This document shows, in pieces, positions 55,619 through 64,000 of a stretch of 64,000 nucleotides of DNA. The notes beneath the pieces were generated by a model. That model searched no databases. It was given only the letters and a program-made list of their open reading frames with translations, and was not told the origin of the DNA. The position numbers and the translations under genes were made by a program. This DNA comes from Plasmodium coatneyi (taxonomy: Eukaryota; Apicomplexa; Aconoidasida; Haemosporida; Plasmodiidae). The stretch's first letter is position 1; the number at the start of each line of letters is the position of its first letter. Location of the stretch: contig NC_033568.1 in assembly GCF_001680005.1 (NCBI RefSeq), forward strand, positions 1,302,001 through 1,366,000, read 5' to 3'.

Positions 55619-58026
55619 GGCGGTCACGTGGAGCTACGCATGTGTGTGTCTGTATATACGTATATACCTATCTATCTATCTTGCTGTGCACTTGCACATG
55701 CTCCAGTGCAATTGTTGTTATTCCTCAGCGAGGCAATTTTTCGACCTACCCGCCAAGATATATTCACACTGGACAGGTACAACTGACAACGTGGTATTAA
55801 TTTTTATAAGTTATAAATTAAAAATATGCTTAAAACGGAAACGGAGGTGTCATTAGGACGGTTGCATCACAGCAAAGTACGGATGGATAAAAGAAACAAA
55901 CATTTCTCAGTGTTGTCAGCAGAGACGCAGGAGAAGTACGTCTAAACGGACAAATGCCTAAACGAAAAAATGTGTGACAGGGTCAAGTTGTAGAAGCGGT
56001 GACGATACCCCTCCTAAACTTAAAGCATAAACTTCTTCATAGAAAAAAAGGCACATTCTTCATCTCTACTTTAGTACATTCGAGTAATAAACACATTTCA
56101 GCTGTTTCGATGCAAGGGTGTTACACGTCACGCAGCCCCAACGTGAGGGTTAATAACGAGGGTGGTTAAAAATAGGTGCACCGATATGTATTTATGTATG
56201 TAATTACGTGTAAATAAACGTGGTTGCGGAAGACGGGGGAAATGACCACTGGGGGGGGATTCTCTACCCAGTCGAAGACCAAGTAGGAGTCACTATATTT
56301 GTAAGATCATCATTCTGTGCGTTACGGTCATTGAAAAGGGGTTGGCACAAATGCACGTGTGGGCGTTAAAAAAAAAAAAAAAAACGGACAAGGGGAATAC
56401 TTTTTAATTCCTAAAAAGAAAAGTAAAAATAAACTAAGAAACTCTGTAGGGGTATGCAAAAATGGGCAAATTACGTAGAAGCAAGATAACCACCCTGAAT
56501 CAGCGAAACTTAGCAGAAGGTGTACCCCCGTGTTATAGACAACACTTTGCGCACATAACAAAACGGTTATTTTAAACATTTGCAATGCTGGACTTTTTAT
56601 TTGTACCAACCATGCGTTGTTTCTTCACGCCACTGTAACTTTCTTAGTGTTAAAAAAGATGAATGTCCCTTTTCGCTATTTGTAATTGTGCCTTCTAACT
56701 AGCGACTGAGTATTATTATGGTGTTTACTCGTTCTGCAAAAATGTATGCACATGTGCATGAACATACGCATGCATGAGTGATACGCATTTGCACTGCAGC
56801 GATAATTAGACAGAATAAAAATGTTATTTTTGCCTAGTAATATGTTTAAATTAGGGAACTTTCGCGGGAAAATACTAACCGTGGGGGTGCTGAGGTGAAA
56901 GTGATTCGTGCGAAACGTTTTCATTAGTGTAGCGGTATTATGGGGGGCATAAAATTGGGGTGGAAAAAAGAAAATACATACATACAACACATGCATACGT
57001 ATGCACATATACATATTTATATAATGAGTGTAATGCTGCCCCATGGAACAACTTTGCACTTGAAGCACTTTAACCAAAAAATGCGAAAACGCAAGTGCAA
57101 AAATTGCAACACAAGGAACTGTATGGCCTCTCACTTGTCCGAAAAGAAAAAAAAATCCTGTCCCCCTGCATACATACAAATGTGTGCACCTGCATACGCC
57201 AAAGTGTGGTCGTATGTACATCCCATAAATGTATGCAAAGTGCATGTCCGTTTTGGCATCCCTATTTCGCTCTTCAACATGGCATTAAGAAAAGACACGG
57301 AGAAATTTAATCATTTTTGATGATACGAAAATGGGAGAGACTCGACTCCTTCGGGTGTTTAATTTTAGGCCGTTTCTCAGGGGAACCACTGCTTCTCTTT
57401 GTTCTATTTTGCCTTTATTATTTTATTTTATTTCACATTTTGCGTAACAAATATTCGCAAAAAGGAAGAGATGAAACGGAAACTTTTTTTTAGACGTGCA
57501 ATGTTGGGAGAAGTACAAGTGTGTTCATAAAAATGTTTAATTAAAAAAGGCCATCCCTTTCTTATGCATATATTGTGCACTGGTTCGAAAAAATCAGTCA
57601 CGTATTTCACGGGAAGTGGTATTTCCTCGGCCACGAAACAACCGCATGCAATGAATCATGGAATTTTCTGGGGGGTGTACGTACATATTTGAAGTAAAAC
57701 AGATTGTGAATTTACCCCTGCATACGCTACAACGGTCGTGCAAATGTAATCAACATGGTAGGTGCAAGGAAAAAATATCGGCAAAGGTGTTAAACGATCA
57801 ATAAGTGTACATAGATTGGGAAGACTTTCCTGCATAATTTTTTAAAGCAGAGGAGTAGCAAAAGTGGGGGGGCGAGTATCGGCAGGGGGAATATCCTTCA
57901 CACATGATGAAAAGATCGTTTTGGAAGTGGCGAAAAATTTGCAGATCTACCCAACTGTCAATATGCCAAGCATAACGCCCCAAAACAGGCGTACGTAGGG
58001 CACTAACCCGCAATATACATTTCCTT
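55619..58026. other. Intergenic region between the two nucleases
   Basis: About 2.4 kb containing the promoter of nuclease 1 and the 3' flank of nuclease 2. Poly-A near 56368-56383, and CATATG/ATGCAT-rich stretches near 56730-56790 and 56970-57020. No third nuclease copy or decayed copy was seen. Confidence 0.5.
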
Positions 58027-59025
58027 CTATTTAAAGTACTTACGCACCTTCACAAGATCCTCGGGCACATTTTCAATCATAATTTTTAAGTACCTCCTTA
58101 AGCGATATCCCCCTAGAGCTATCTGCTCATTCAACATTTTCTTCAAACTATTGACAGCAGAATTGTCTAAAGTGTAGGGAGTTTCCTTATTAAGGGTATC
58201 ATGGGGGAAGTTGGAATAAATGCTCTCCACCGCTTTGGTGTAACTATCACTAATGATAAAATCTAGATATTCTAAATCATTTAAATCATTTTTTAATCTT
58301 CCTTCAAAGTATTCAGGGGGGTACATCTTTATTAAGGCCTTTGCTTCTTCCAGCATTTCTTTCTTTCCCGACGTGGGCCATTTTCTACTCCTCGTATGGA
58401 AAATGCAATCACATAAGTAATGCAACTTTTCCACCTTATTATTATACTTTATATTTATTTGCGTTCCTCCGCTATCTCCTTCGGGAAAATTTTTATTATA
58501 AAAGTCGATCACGTGTAATGGTTCATGTACATCCCCGAAAATGTGAATAAAATATCTTAAGTTAAAATTGTAGGAAAAGAAACTCCCATGATTTTCTTTT
58601 TTGTTAATATTTTTTAATGAAGTAAATATGCTCTTCAATATACTTAATGCGTTATCCGTTTTTTGGTAAAATTTCTCATCGTACACATTCAGGGGAATAT
58701 TCGTTGGGTTGTATGGCCTGCTTGTGTAGTGCCATTTGTTCATTAAGTCGATCCCTCCTATTCGTCTAACCTTAATATCAGGGTAGTGGTAATCAATTGA
58801 CTTTATGTGGTCAGGCCATACTGCTCCAGTTACTGGGTCATTGAAATCTTTGTCTTCTTTGTAGTTTTTAAAAATTTTGTCTAGCACATACTTTTCTTCA
58901 TCAGTGAGCCCTTCATATGCAACGGCACTTACGAGCATGTGCCCTTCGTCTGACCAGCAGGAGATTCCATGGGCGAGGAGTACCACGGACAGGAAGAAGT
59001 AAATTACGCGCGTAGCTGGGAACAT
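58027..59025 (-). CDS. P1/S1-type nuclease 2, secreted
   Basis: 332 residues from the ATG at 59025; a TTG seven codons upstream is ignored. The signal peptide (VIYFFLSVVLLAHGISC) precedes WSDEGH. Zinc-site motifs match nuclease 1 one by one: WPDH, KWHY, HIFGDVHEPLH, GDSGG and HYLCD, so the nine usual ligands are present. Beyond the motifs the two paralogues share the same layout (SYNF.LRYFIH, FHTRSRKWP against FNTRRKKWP, and a GGYRLRRYLK end against AGYRLAEYLK), so they arose by tandem duplication. They have diverged enough that the event looks old. The N-terminal half of the active-site cleft differs most, which may mean different substrates. Confidence 0.92.
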   Translation of the reverse strand: MFPATRVIYFFLSVVLLAHGISCWSDEGHMLVSAVAYEGLTDEEKYVLDKIFKNYKEDKDFNDPVTGAVWPDHIKSIDYHYPDIKVRRIGGIDLMNKWHYTSRPYNPTNIPLNVYDEKFYQKTDNALSILKSIFTSLKNINKKENHGSFFSYNFNLRYFIHIFGDVHEPLHVIDFYNKNFPEGDSGGTQINIKYNNKVEKLHYLCDCIFHTRSRKWPTSGKKEMLEEAKALIKMYPPEYFEGRLKNDLNDLEYLDFIISDSYTKAVESIYSNFPHDTLNKETPYTLDNSAVNSLKKMLNEQIALGGYRLRRYLKIMIENVPEDLVKVRKYFK

Positions 59026-60151
59026 GTGTATATGTTTGGGTGACAATATAGGTTAATAAGGGTAAGCCTCCTAAATGGAGAAAATAAACATTCCGTTGCG
59101 TGGTCCCTCGTTCGTGCAAATAAAATCGGGGAACCAATAGCGGAGTTCCAATGTGGCTAATACCACTCGTGTGTGTATGCGTTGGCCGTAAAAAAAGGAA
59201 GTCCTCTTTTGGGATATGTAAGAATTGCGCACTAACGTGTAAATGGGGGGGTAAGCGCAAAATTAATGACTAAACAGGTTCGTGTGCAATGGTAGGGTTG
59301 TCTCGACGAGCATACACTACCCCGTTTAGCAGTGCCAAGATAAAAAAAAAAATAGTAAAGCGCAACGATACGAAGCGGAGGAAAAGCTAAATATCTGACA
59401 ACTCAATGGTGAACATAAGATCGGTTAATTTGTAGGCCACCACGTTTTCCTAAAAAATGGAAAAATGGCAAAAGGAGGGGGAAAAAAAAAAAATTAGGAG
59501 GTACCCATACAGTTAAGTGACAACAACAATGTTAAGCGTGTACGTGGGGCTAACTCAACGGACGAAAGAGGCACAAACTATACATGTATTAAACGTAGAA
59601 CGGTTTTTTAAAGATGGCAAAGTGATAATTCTTCTACAATTTTGCTTTGCACCGTGGGCATGCAAAATAAAAAGGAGAGGTTAAGCAAAGTGATGCATAC
59701 TCATTACACGTTTAAAATACGGAGCGAACCCTTTCGTTTTGGAAAAAAAAAAAAAAATAAATAAATAATTCGCCACCATTGGTACGATTTTAAATGCAAC
59801 TAATTTGTGGAGAGAGCCACCTGGCATCATGCTTAGATGCAAAAAAGGGGGGTGCATATGCGATTTCGCAATAGGGGCCATTTGGCGAATCGGTGAAGAA
59901 ACGAGAGAAAACACATGACAGCAAAGCGGCGCAGCATAAAGCGCCATAGCTGCTAGCAGTGGGAATTACCCAAACGGAACGATCCAGCGGTGAAAGACCC
60001 TAAAGCATGGCGTGACAGCAGAACACCGCACGGAAATGTAGCCCAAATAATGTCAGAGCAAATCGCGGGGATTTGGGAACCACGGAAAAAAAAAAGTCGA
60101 TAAATTAGGGTTTTTTATGTGCACATTTTTACAACACTGAAATGGGGGAAA
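59026..60151. other. Divergent intergenic region, nuclease 2 to the 60 kb gene
   Basis: About 1.1 kb that should contain both promoters. Poly-A runs near 59341, 59481, 59740 and 60086. A GTG at 60119 is in frame with the next gene but is not needed as a start. Confidence 0.5.
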
Positions 60152-61528
60152 ATGAATTTATTCTCCTTTCCTGCCTTTAATCTTTCATTACACATTTTTA
60201 TGAACGCGCTAAATTGTTGCAAAGTGCATTCTGTACCTAGCAAACTCTCCCCAAGCAACAACATATTAATTACGAACTTACAGGTAAATAAACATTTCAG
60301 TCCCGAATGGAGGATCCCTCAAGTTGAAAGATGTTTGGTAGGATTTCGCCTCCACAAGGGAATTAGAAGGAAGGGAAAATGTTTCCATTACGTGGGAATA
60401 CATGCCATAGGGGGGGAATCCCAATTTGGTAGAAAACTCAACCCAGTGGTACCTTCAAAAAGGAGAACATTTTCCAATGTGCGGAATTTACAGATTAGGG
60501 GGGAGAAGGACATGCAAAATGGTGATGGGGTGCGTACCGACACTGACATAGGAAGTGGTAAGAATGACCTCCACAGAACCGATGGGACGAAAGAAAAGTT
60601 GAATGATGATCAGGAGAAATGCCTGATAACCCCAGAATTGATAAAAAATATAAAAGAAAACGAAAATGGAGACGATGTGGGTACCCCGTCCAGTGAGACA
60701 GAAAAAGGAAATTTTAATTTTTTGGAACATTTCACAACGGAAGGTGAAAACTCTTTAGTTAGTAATTTAAAACCAGAAGAAAGCAAAGAACTTATAGATA
60801 GCGATCATTTTAAAAAGATGATGGACGATTTGAACATAAAAGAGGAAGAAATTATGAAGCAGCTTACAAGAAGCGAAAAAAATGTTTCCAGTTTGATTAA
60901 TAAAAATTTATCCCTAGAGCAGATTGAAAAAAATGCAAAAAATGAAGAGGCACAAAATGAAGAACTCTTTGATACCTACATGAACAGCAACAGCTCCAAA
61001 GTTGGGAACTTTATTAACTTTAAAAAAATTGGGAAAAAATATAAAGACGTTATTTCGCATGTTATAGCCATTTTTTTGAGTAAAGGAAAAAAATTTACAG
61101 AAATGATCAAACTGATAGAAGAAGACAAAAGCGAAATAAATATGTGTATCTCCCTTTTGGAAGAAGATGTTCTTTTCAACAATTTAAGTAAAGATGTCTT
61201 AATGGAAATTGTTAAGAAGTCCGTTTTATTTGGACACTTGAATGAGAAATTTTCAAACGACGCAGAGAATTTCGAATGGAGTAAACAAATCGAAAGGTGC
61301 ATTATGCAGTCAGTGTGTAATCATAATTTTAAAATAAAACTTATTACGTATTCGCATAATAGCATAAGTGTGACTGTGGTAAGCATGAAAAGTGTGCATA
61401 TAGATTCGGACGAGCATGACGAGTATGACGAGATTGAGGGTTCCATAAAGAATGCCCTGGAGGAGTATGAACGGGTTAATGGCCTAGACATCCTTTCTTC
61501 CTTTAACATCCTCGTGCACTTTAGTTGA
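60152..61528 (+). CDS. Unknown protein with N-terminal targeting sequence; possible RimP-like end
   Basis: 458 residues from the ATG at 60152. The first 25 residues (MNLFSFPAFNLSLHIFMNAL) are hydrophobic like a signal peptide, followed by a basic, asparagine- and serine-containing stretch, so a bipartite apicoplast leader is likely. The middle is acidic and charged with helical segments (MMDDLNIKEEEIMKQL). The last 130 residues look globular: KKYKDVISHVIAIFLSKGKKF, then IERCIMQSVCNHNFKIKL, ISVTVVSMKSV, an acidic turn, and IEGSIKNALEEYERVNGLD followed by ILSSFNILVHF. The strand-strand-helix-strand pattern and spacing resemble the N-terminal domain of the ribosome maturation factor RimP, but the classic LEVSSPG end is missing. 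The family call is speculative. Being a gene is well supported. Confidence 0.75.
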   Translation: MNLFSFPAFNLSLHIFMNALNCCKVHSVPSKLSPSNNILITNLQVNKHFSPEWRIPQVERCLVGFRLHKGIRRKGKCFHYVGIHAIGGESQFGRKLNPVVPSKRRTFSNVRNLQIRGEKDMQNGDGVRTDTDIGSGKNDLHRTDGTKEKLNDDQEKCLITPELIKNIKENENGDDVGTPSSETEKGNFNFLEHFTTEGENSLVSNLKPEESKELIDSDHFKKMMDDLNIKEEEIMKQLTRSEKNVSSLINKNLSLEQIEKNAKNEEAQNEELFDTYMNSNSSKVGNFINFKKIGKKYKDVISHVIAIFLSKGKKFTEMIKLIEEDKSEINMCISLLEEDVLFNNLSKDVLMEIVKKSVLFGHLNEKFSNDAENFEWSKQIERCIMQSVCNHNFKIKLITYSHNSISVTVVSMKSVHIDSDEHDEYDEIEGSIKNALEEYERVNGLDILSSFNILVHFS

Positions 61529-61790
61529 TTCTGTGCGCAGTGCGACTTTGAGTGGGCCCCCTCTATGTGTCATCACTACTACTCCAGGTATACAAACACA
61601 CCACTATCTGCTCAGTGCAAATGTAAGCAATTACCGCTTGGAGGTGTTTTCGCCTTGGTAGAAACACACCTCTACTTTTTTTATGTCAAATGTTAATCCG
61701 CGCTTTCCCCAAAGGAGTCGCTACGGTGGTTGTTCCTTTGGAGGGAATGAAAAGGCAGTGCGCAAACTGCTTTTTTACGTCATATCCTTT
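61529..61790. other. Short convergent gap
   Basis: 262 bases of shared 3' flank between the 60 kb gene and the METTL16-type gene. Nothing else is seen. Confidence 0.5.
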
Positions 61791-63575
61791 TCACGTATTA
61801 CAAATTCGCACCTGCAGCAGCTTTTTTAGGCGGTCGATTTGCTCCTCTCCGTAGTAGGACCAGCAAACGATCCACCTGGTTATTCTTCCTGTGTAAGACT
61901 CGAAAATTCGATGCTGCGCTATATGCACAGGGAAGGAGCACCCCTCTACCTTCTTCCAACGGAGGTGCTCATCAAAATGCATGTCATTCCGTGTAAGGGC
62001 ATCCAGAAAATTGACTTGTTTTTTGTTATCCACAGTGTACAATCGCATGGACTTTATTATTTCCTTTTTTATTAATTTCACATTCTTAAATTTGGACACC
62101 AAGCTGGTGAACCACACTACGTTGTAAAAATGGGATTTACTTTCCTTAATCATATTTAGGATAAAACCGTACTCACCCCCGACACGACCGCTAGGTAGGT
62201 CATTTTTTATTTCACTTTTTTGCAGACCCTCATCCACTTCTTCTTTGATCCCACTGAAATGTTCCTCCTCATTATTGTAGGATGCACCGAAGGGATAATT
62301 GGTGTTTAGATTATCATCTTTCGCCCTGGGAGGTTTATCCATATCTGCTTCGATCTGCTCACTACGGATCGTTTTATCCTCTCCGGTGGTGCCAAGCTGG
62401 TCGTCCACCTTTTGCGACTCTGTAGATGCACCTTCTTCGGTGTCAAAATAAACCACTTCGTTCACGTGGGCACCGATGTTTCGAAAGGGGTTTCTGTTAA
62501 CTTCATCCAAGGAACTGTAAAATGGGGGGTTACAAATGGAGAAAAAAAAAAAGTCTGAATTATTTACAACGTTATGAAATATTTTCCTGGGATTGTTTTG
62601 ATACTTGAGCACTATCATGTCCTCTTTGTTATTTAGTAAAACGTTTAAGTAGCAAAGTTTCAAAGAATCTAAGTTTATATCTACCCCTACGAAGGACCAA
62701 TTGTATATGCAATTCCCGAGTAGTGGGTATATGCAGTTTGAGCCCACCCCAATGTCTAGTACTTTTATTTGGCTGCCACGCAGCAGGGTGTCCTTCCCCT
62801 CGTCATTGGTCTCCCGCAAACAGGGTGCGCATTTGTCTAGCTGTTCCACAGACAGTTCGCCAATCCGTTCGCTAGTTCTTTCATCAGGATTATCACCATG
62901 TTTGTCCCCTTTGGAGGCCCCTTCCCCCGGAACCTTCGGCAGCGCAGTCAAATCGGCTATATAGTGCATGTAATTAGCCCTTCCAGGAATGTTCGGACAA
63001 AGGAAGTTTTTCCTACCCCCACATTCCTCCTCTATGGAGGTACTCTCATTGATCAGGACACATTCTTCCTTTTCACTTTTCAAATTTAGTAGCATGTGGT
63101 TGTACTCATTATACTTGATCAAAAGGGTATTCTTAAACTGGGCTAGATCATTAACCTGAACAGTAACATAATCGCCATCTTCACCTTTCGATACTACAGT
63201 TATGTGTTCCAAGGTCCTATCCAGTTTTTTGCATTCTACATATGGCAAATAAAAGTTGAGATCGTAGTACTCCTTCAGCGTAGCTTTACTGAGGAAGTAA
63301 ATAGCTAGCGATTTTTCAAAATTATAAAATAATTTCCCACTATTATTTTTGCGTAAAAATATGTTCAGAAAGGTGTGTTTTTTGCTTAATTCTTCAAAAT
63401 TTGTGAACGAGCTATTTTGTAAATTTCTTTCATGCATCAGTTTGGTGTTCCTACCGTTGTGTTGGGAACTACCACGTTGCTTTCTGTGTGTGCCGTCATA
63501 ATTTGATCCACCCCTCTGGGCTTCCTCTGCCCCTCTGCGGTGGGATCCCTTTTGAATTTTTCTATTTTTCACCAT
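61791..63575 (-). CDS. METTL16: METTL16-type (RlmF family) RNA N6-adenine methyltransferase
   Basis: 594 residues from the ATG at 63575. The frame is open about 27 codons further to a TTG but has no other ATG, so a short upstream exon cannot be excluded. After a basic N-terminus comes HERNLQNSSFTNFEELSKKH, GKLFYNFEKSLAIYFLSKATL and NYMHYIADL, the METTL16 signature that precedes the catalytic core. SAM motif I is VLDIGVGSNCIYPLLG near 272-287, the acidic GVDINLDSLK follows, and the catalytic tetrad is NPPF near 349-352. METTL16 methylates U6 snRNA and MAT2A-type hairpins. The bacterial relative RlmF acts on 23S rRNA. Two long acidic and lysine-rich inserts, one of about 60 residues before motif I and one of about 110 after NPPF, are Plasmodium additions. 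The C-terminal vertebrate-conserved regions are not seen. Confidence 0.85.
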   Translation of the reverse strand: MVKNRKIQKGSHRRGAEEAQRGGSNYDGTHRKQRGSSQHNGRNTKLMHERNLQNSSFTNFEELSKKHTFLNIFLRKNNSGKLFYNFEKSLAIYFLSKATLKEYYDLNFYLPYVECKKLDRTLEHITVVSKGEDGDYVTVQVNDLAQFKNTLLIKYNEYNHMLLNLKSEKEECVLINESTSIEEECGGRKNFLCPNIPGRANYMHYIADLTALPKVPGEGASKGDKHGDNPDERTSERIGELSVEQLDKCAPCLRETNDEGKDTLLRGSQIKVLDIGVGSNCIYPLLGNCIYNWSFVGVDINLDSLKLCYLNVLLNNKEDMIVLKYQNNPRKIFHNVVNNSDFFFFSICNPPFYSSLDEVNRNPFRNIGAHVNEVVYFDTEEGASTESQKVDDQLGTTGEDKTIRSEQIEADMDKPPRAKDDNLNTNYPFGASYNNEEEHFSGIKEEVDEGLQKSEIKNDLPSGRVGGEYGFILNMIKESKSHFYNVVWFTSLVSKFKNVKLIKKEIIKSMRLYTVDNKKQVNFLDALTRNDMHFDEHLRWKKVEGCSFPVHIAQHRIFESYTGRITRWIVCWSYYGEEQIDRLKKLLQVRICNT

Positions 63576-63895
63576 TACGCTGGATTGGTATATACGTTTT
63601 TTTTTTACAGTGACATTTGCTCGTGGGGGTGGGGGATAAAATGGACGATCGGACAAACCACACAGCGGTTAGAACGAAAAATTAAGTGACATGAACGCGG
63701 TGACGAACAAATTAAAAACAGTGCAAATGTTCCACAGGGAGGATCTCAAAAAATAGGGAAATCCATTACAAAAAAAAAAAAAAAACGTGTAAAAAGTGGC
63801 ACACAAAATGGCGCATAGAAACTACGCACAAACGGTCACCCCATATGGAACGCGGAAGTCCCGTTATACCATTTGTAACTACCAGGATCCTATTT
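63576..63895. other. Intergenic gap upstream of METTL16-type gene
   Basis: 320 bases between the METTL16 start and the stop of the next minus-strand gene, including a poly-A run at 63770-63784. No clear upstream exon was found. Confidence 0.45.
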
Positions 63896-64000
63896 CTAAT
63901 CCCCCTCGAGGGAAAACTCGTACGAGTAATTGCTTATGATAATCCTATCACCCTCCCTTGCACCCACATTTTTCAGCCTAACATTTAAGTTCAGATCATC
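63896..64000 (-). CDS. 3' end of another gene, 34 codons inside the window
   Basis: From the window edge a frame runs 34 codons to the TAG at 63898-63896. It reads DDLNLNVRLKNVGAREGDR, then IIISNYSYEFSLEGD. Alternating strand-like hydrophobic residues and the even charge balance look like genuine globular protein and not UTR. The family cannot be judged from this fragment, and whether it is the last exon of a spliced gene is unknown. Confidence 0.6.
   Translation of the reverse strand, partial: DDLNLNVRLKNVGAREGDRIIISNYSYEFSLEGD

Noticed and set aside
1..64000. tRNA or rRNA genes, CRISPR arrays, transposons, telomeric repeat blocks, variant antigen genes
   Set aside because: Looked for and not seen. 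The window is a chromosome-internal housekeeping region.

Overview
The window is nuclear DNA of a malaria parasite. The coding sequences are those of Plasmodium: lysine- and asparagine-rich low-complexity inserts, many small GT-AG introns behind pyrimidine tracts, long poly-A/poly-T runs between genes, and recognisable Plasmodium N-myristoyltransferase, actin II and deoxyhypusine synthase. Base composition is moderate rather than extremely AT-rich, and the NMT protein is very close to P. vivax NMT (410 residues). That points to the vivax/simian clade (P. vivax, cynomolgi, knowlesi, coatneyi or relatives). From memory, the order actin II / deoxyhypusine synthase / AAA ATPase / NMT matches a P. 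falciparum chromosome 14 block; the exact species is not determined.

Layout. 1-10 kb: 3' end of a uS9-type ribosomal protein gene (+), a three-exon 74-residue membrane protein (+), a four-exon Myb-like gene with a very lysine-rich tail (+), and an unknown multi-exon gene (-). 12-17.5 kb: an intronless paralogue of the Myb-like gene (+), then a seven-exon PUB-UBC ubiquitin-conjugating enzyme of the UBE2W type (-). 20-30 kb: NMT (+), an AFG2/SPATA5-type double AAA ATPase (-), deoxyhypusine synthase (+) and two-exon actin II (-). 33.8-50 kb: a five-exon FAB1-type PI3P 5-kinase (+), NTF2 (+) and a MORN-repeat protein (+). 50.6-64 kb: MCM-binding protein (-), two P1/S1 nucleases in tandem (-), a secreted or organellar unknown protein (+), a METTL16-type methyltransferase (-), and the last 34 codons of another gene (-).

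Most genes are housekeeping: translation (uS9, eIF5A hypusination, ribosome biogenesis ATPase), protein lipidation, ubiquitin, phosphoinositides, nuclear transport, DNA replication and RNA methylation. Nothing indicates an operon, a mobile element, CRISPR, or rRNA or tRNA genes. The most interesting item is the pair of Myb-like paralogues at 5.1-7.4 and 12.3-13.6 kb. Their N-terminal domain resembles the Rap1/TERF2IP Myb domain and their tails resemble linker histone. One copy has three introns and the other has none. I also found an apparent non-AG splice acceptor in the MORN gene and several tiny candidate genes.

All exon models were built by hand from splice consensus, reading-frame phase and protein homology. 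No search or RNA evidence was available.
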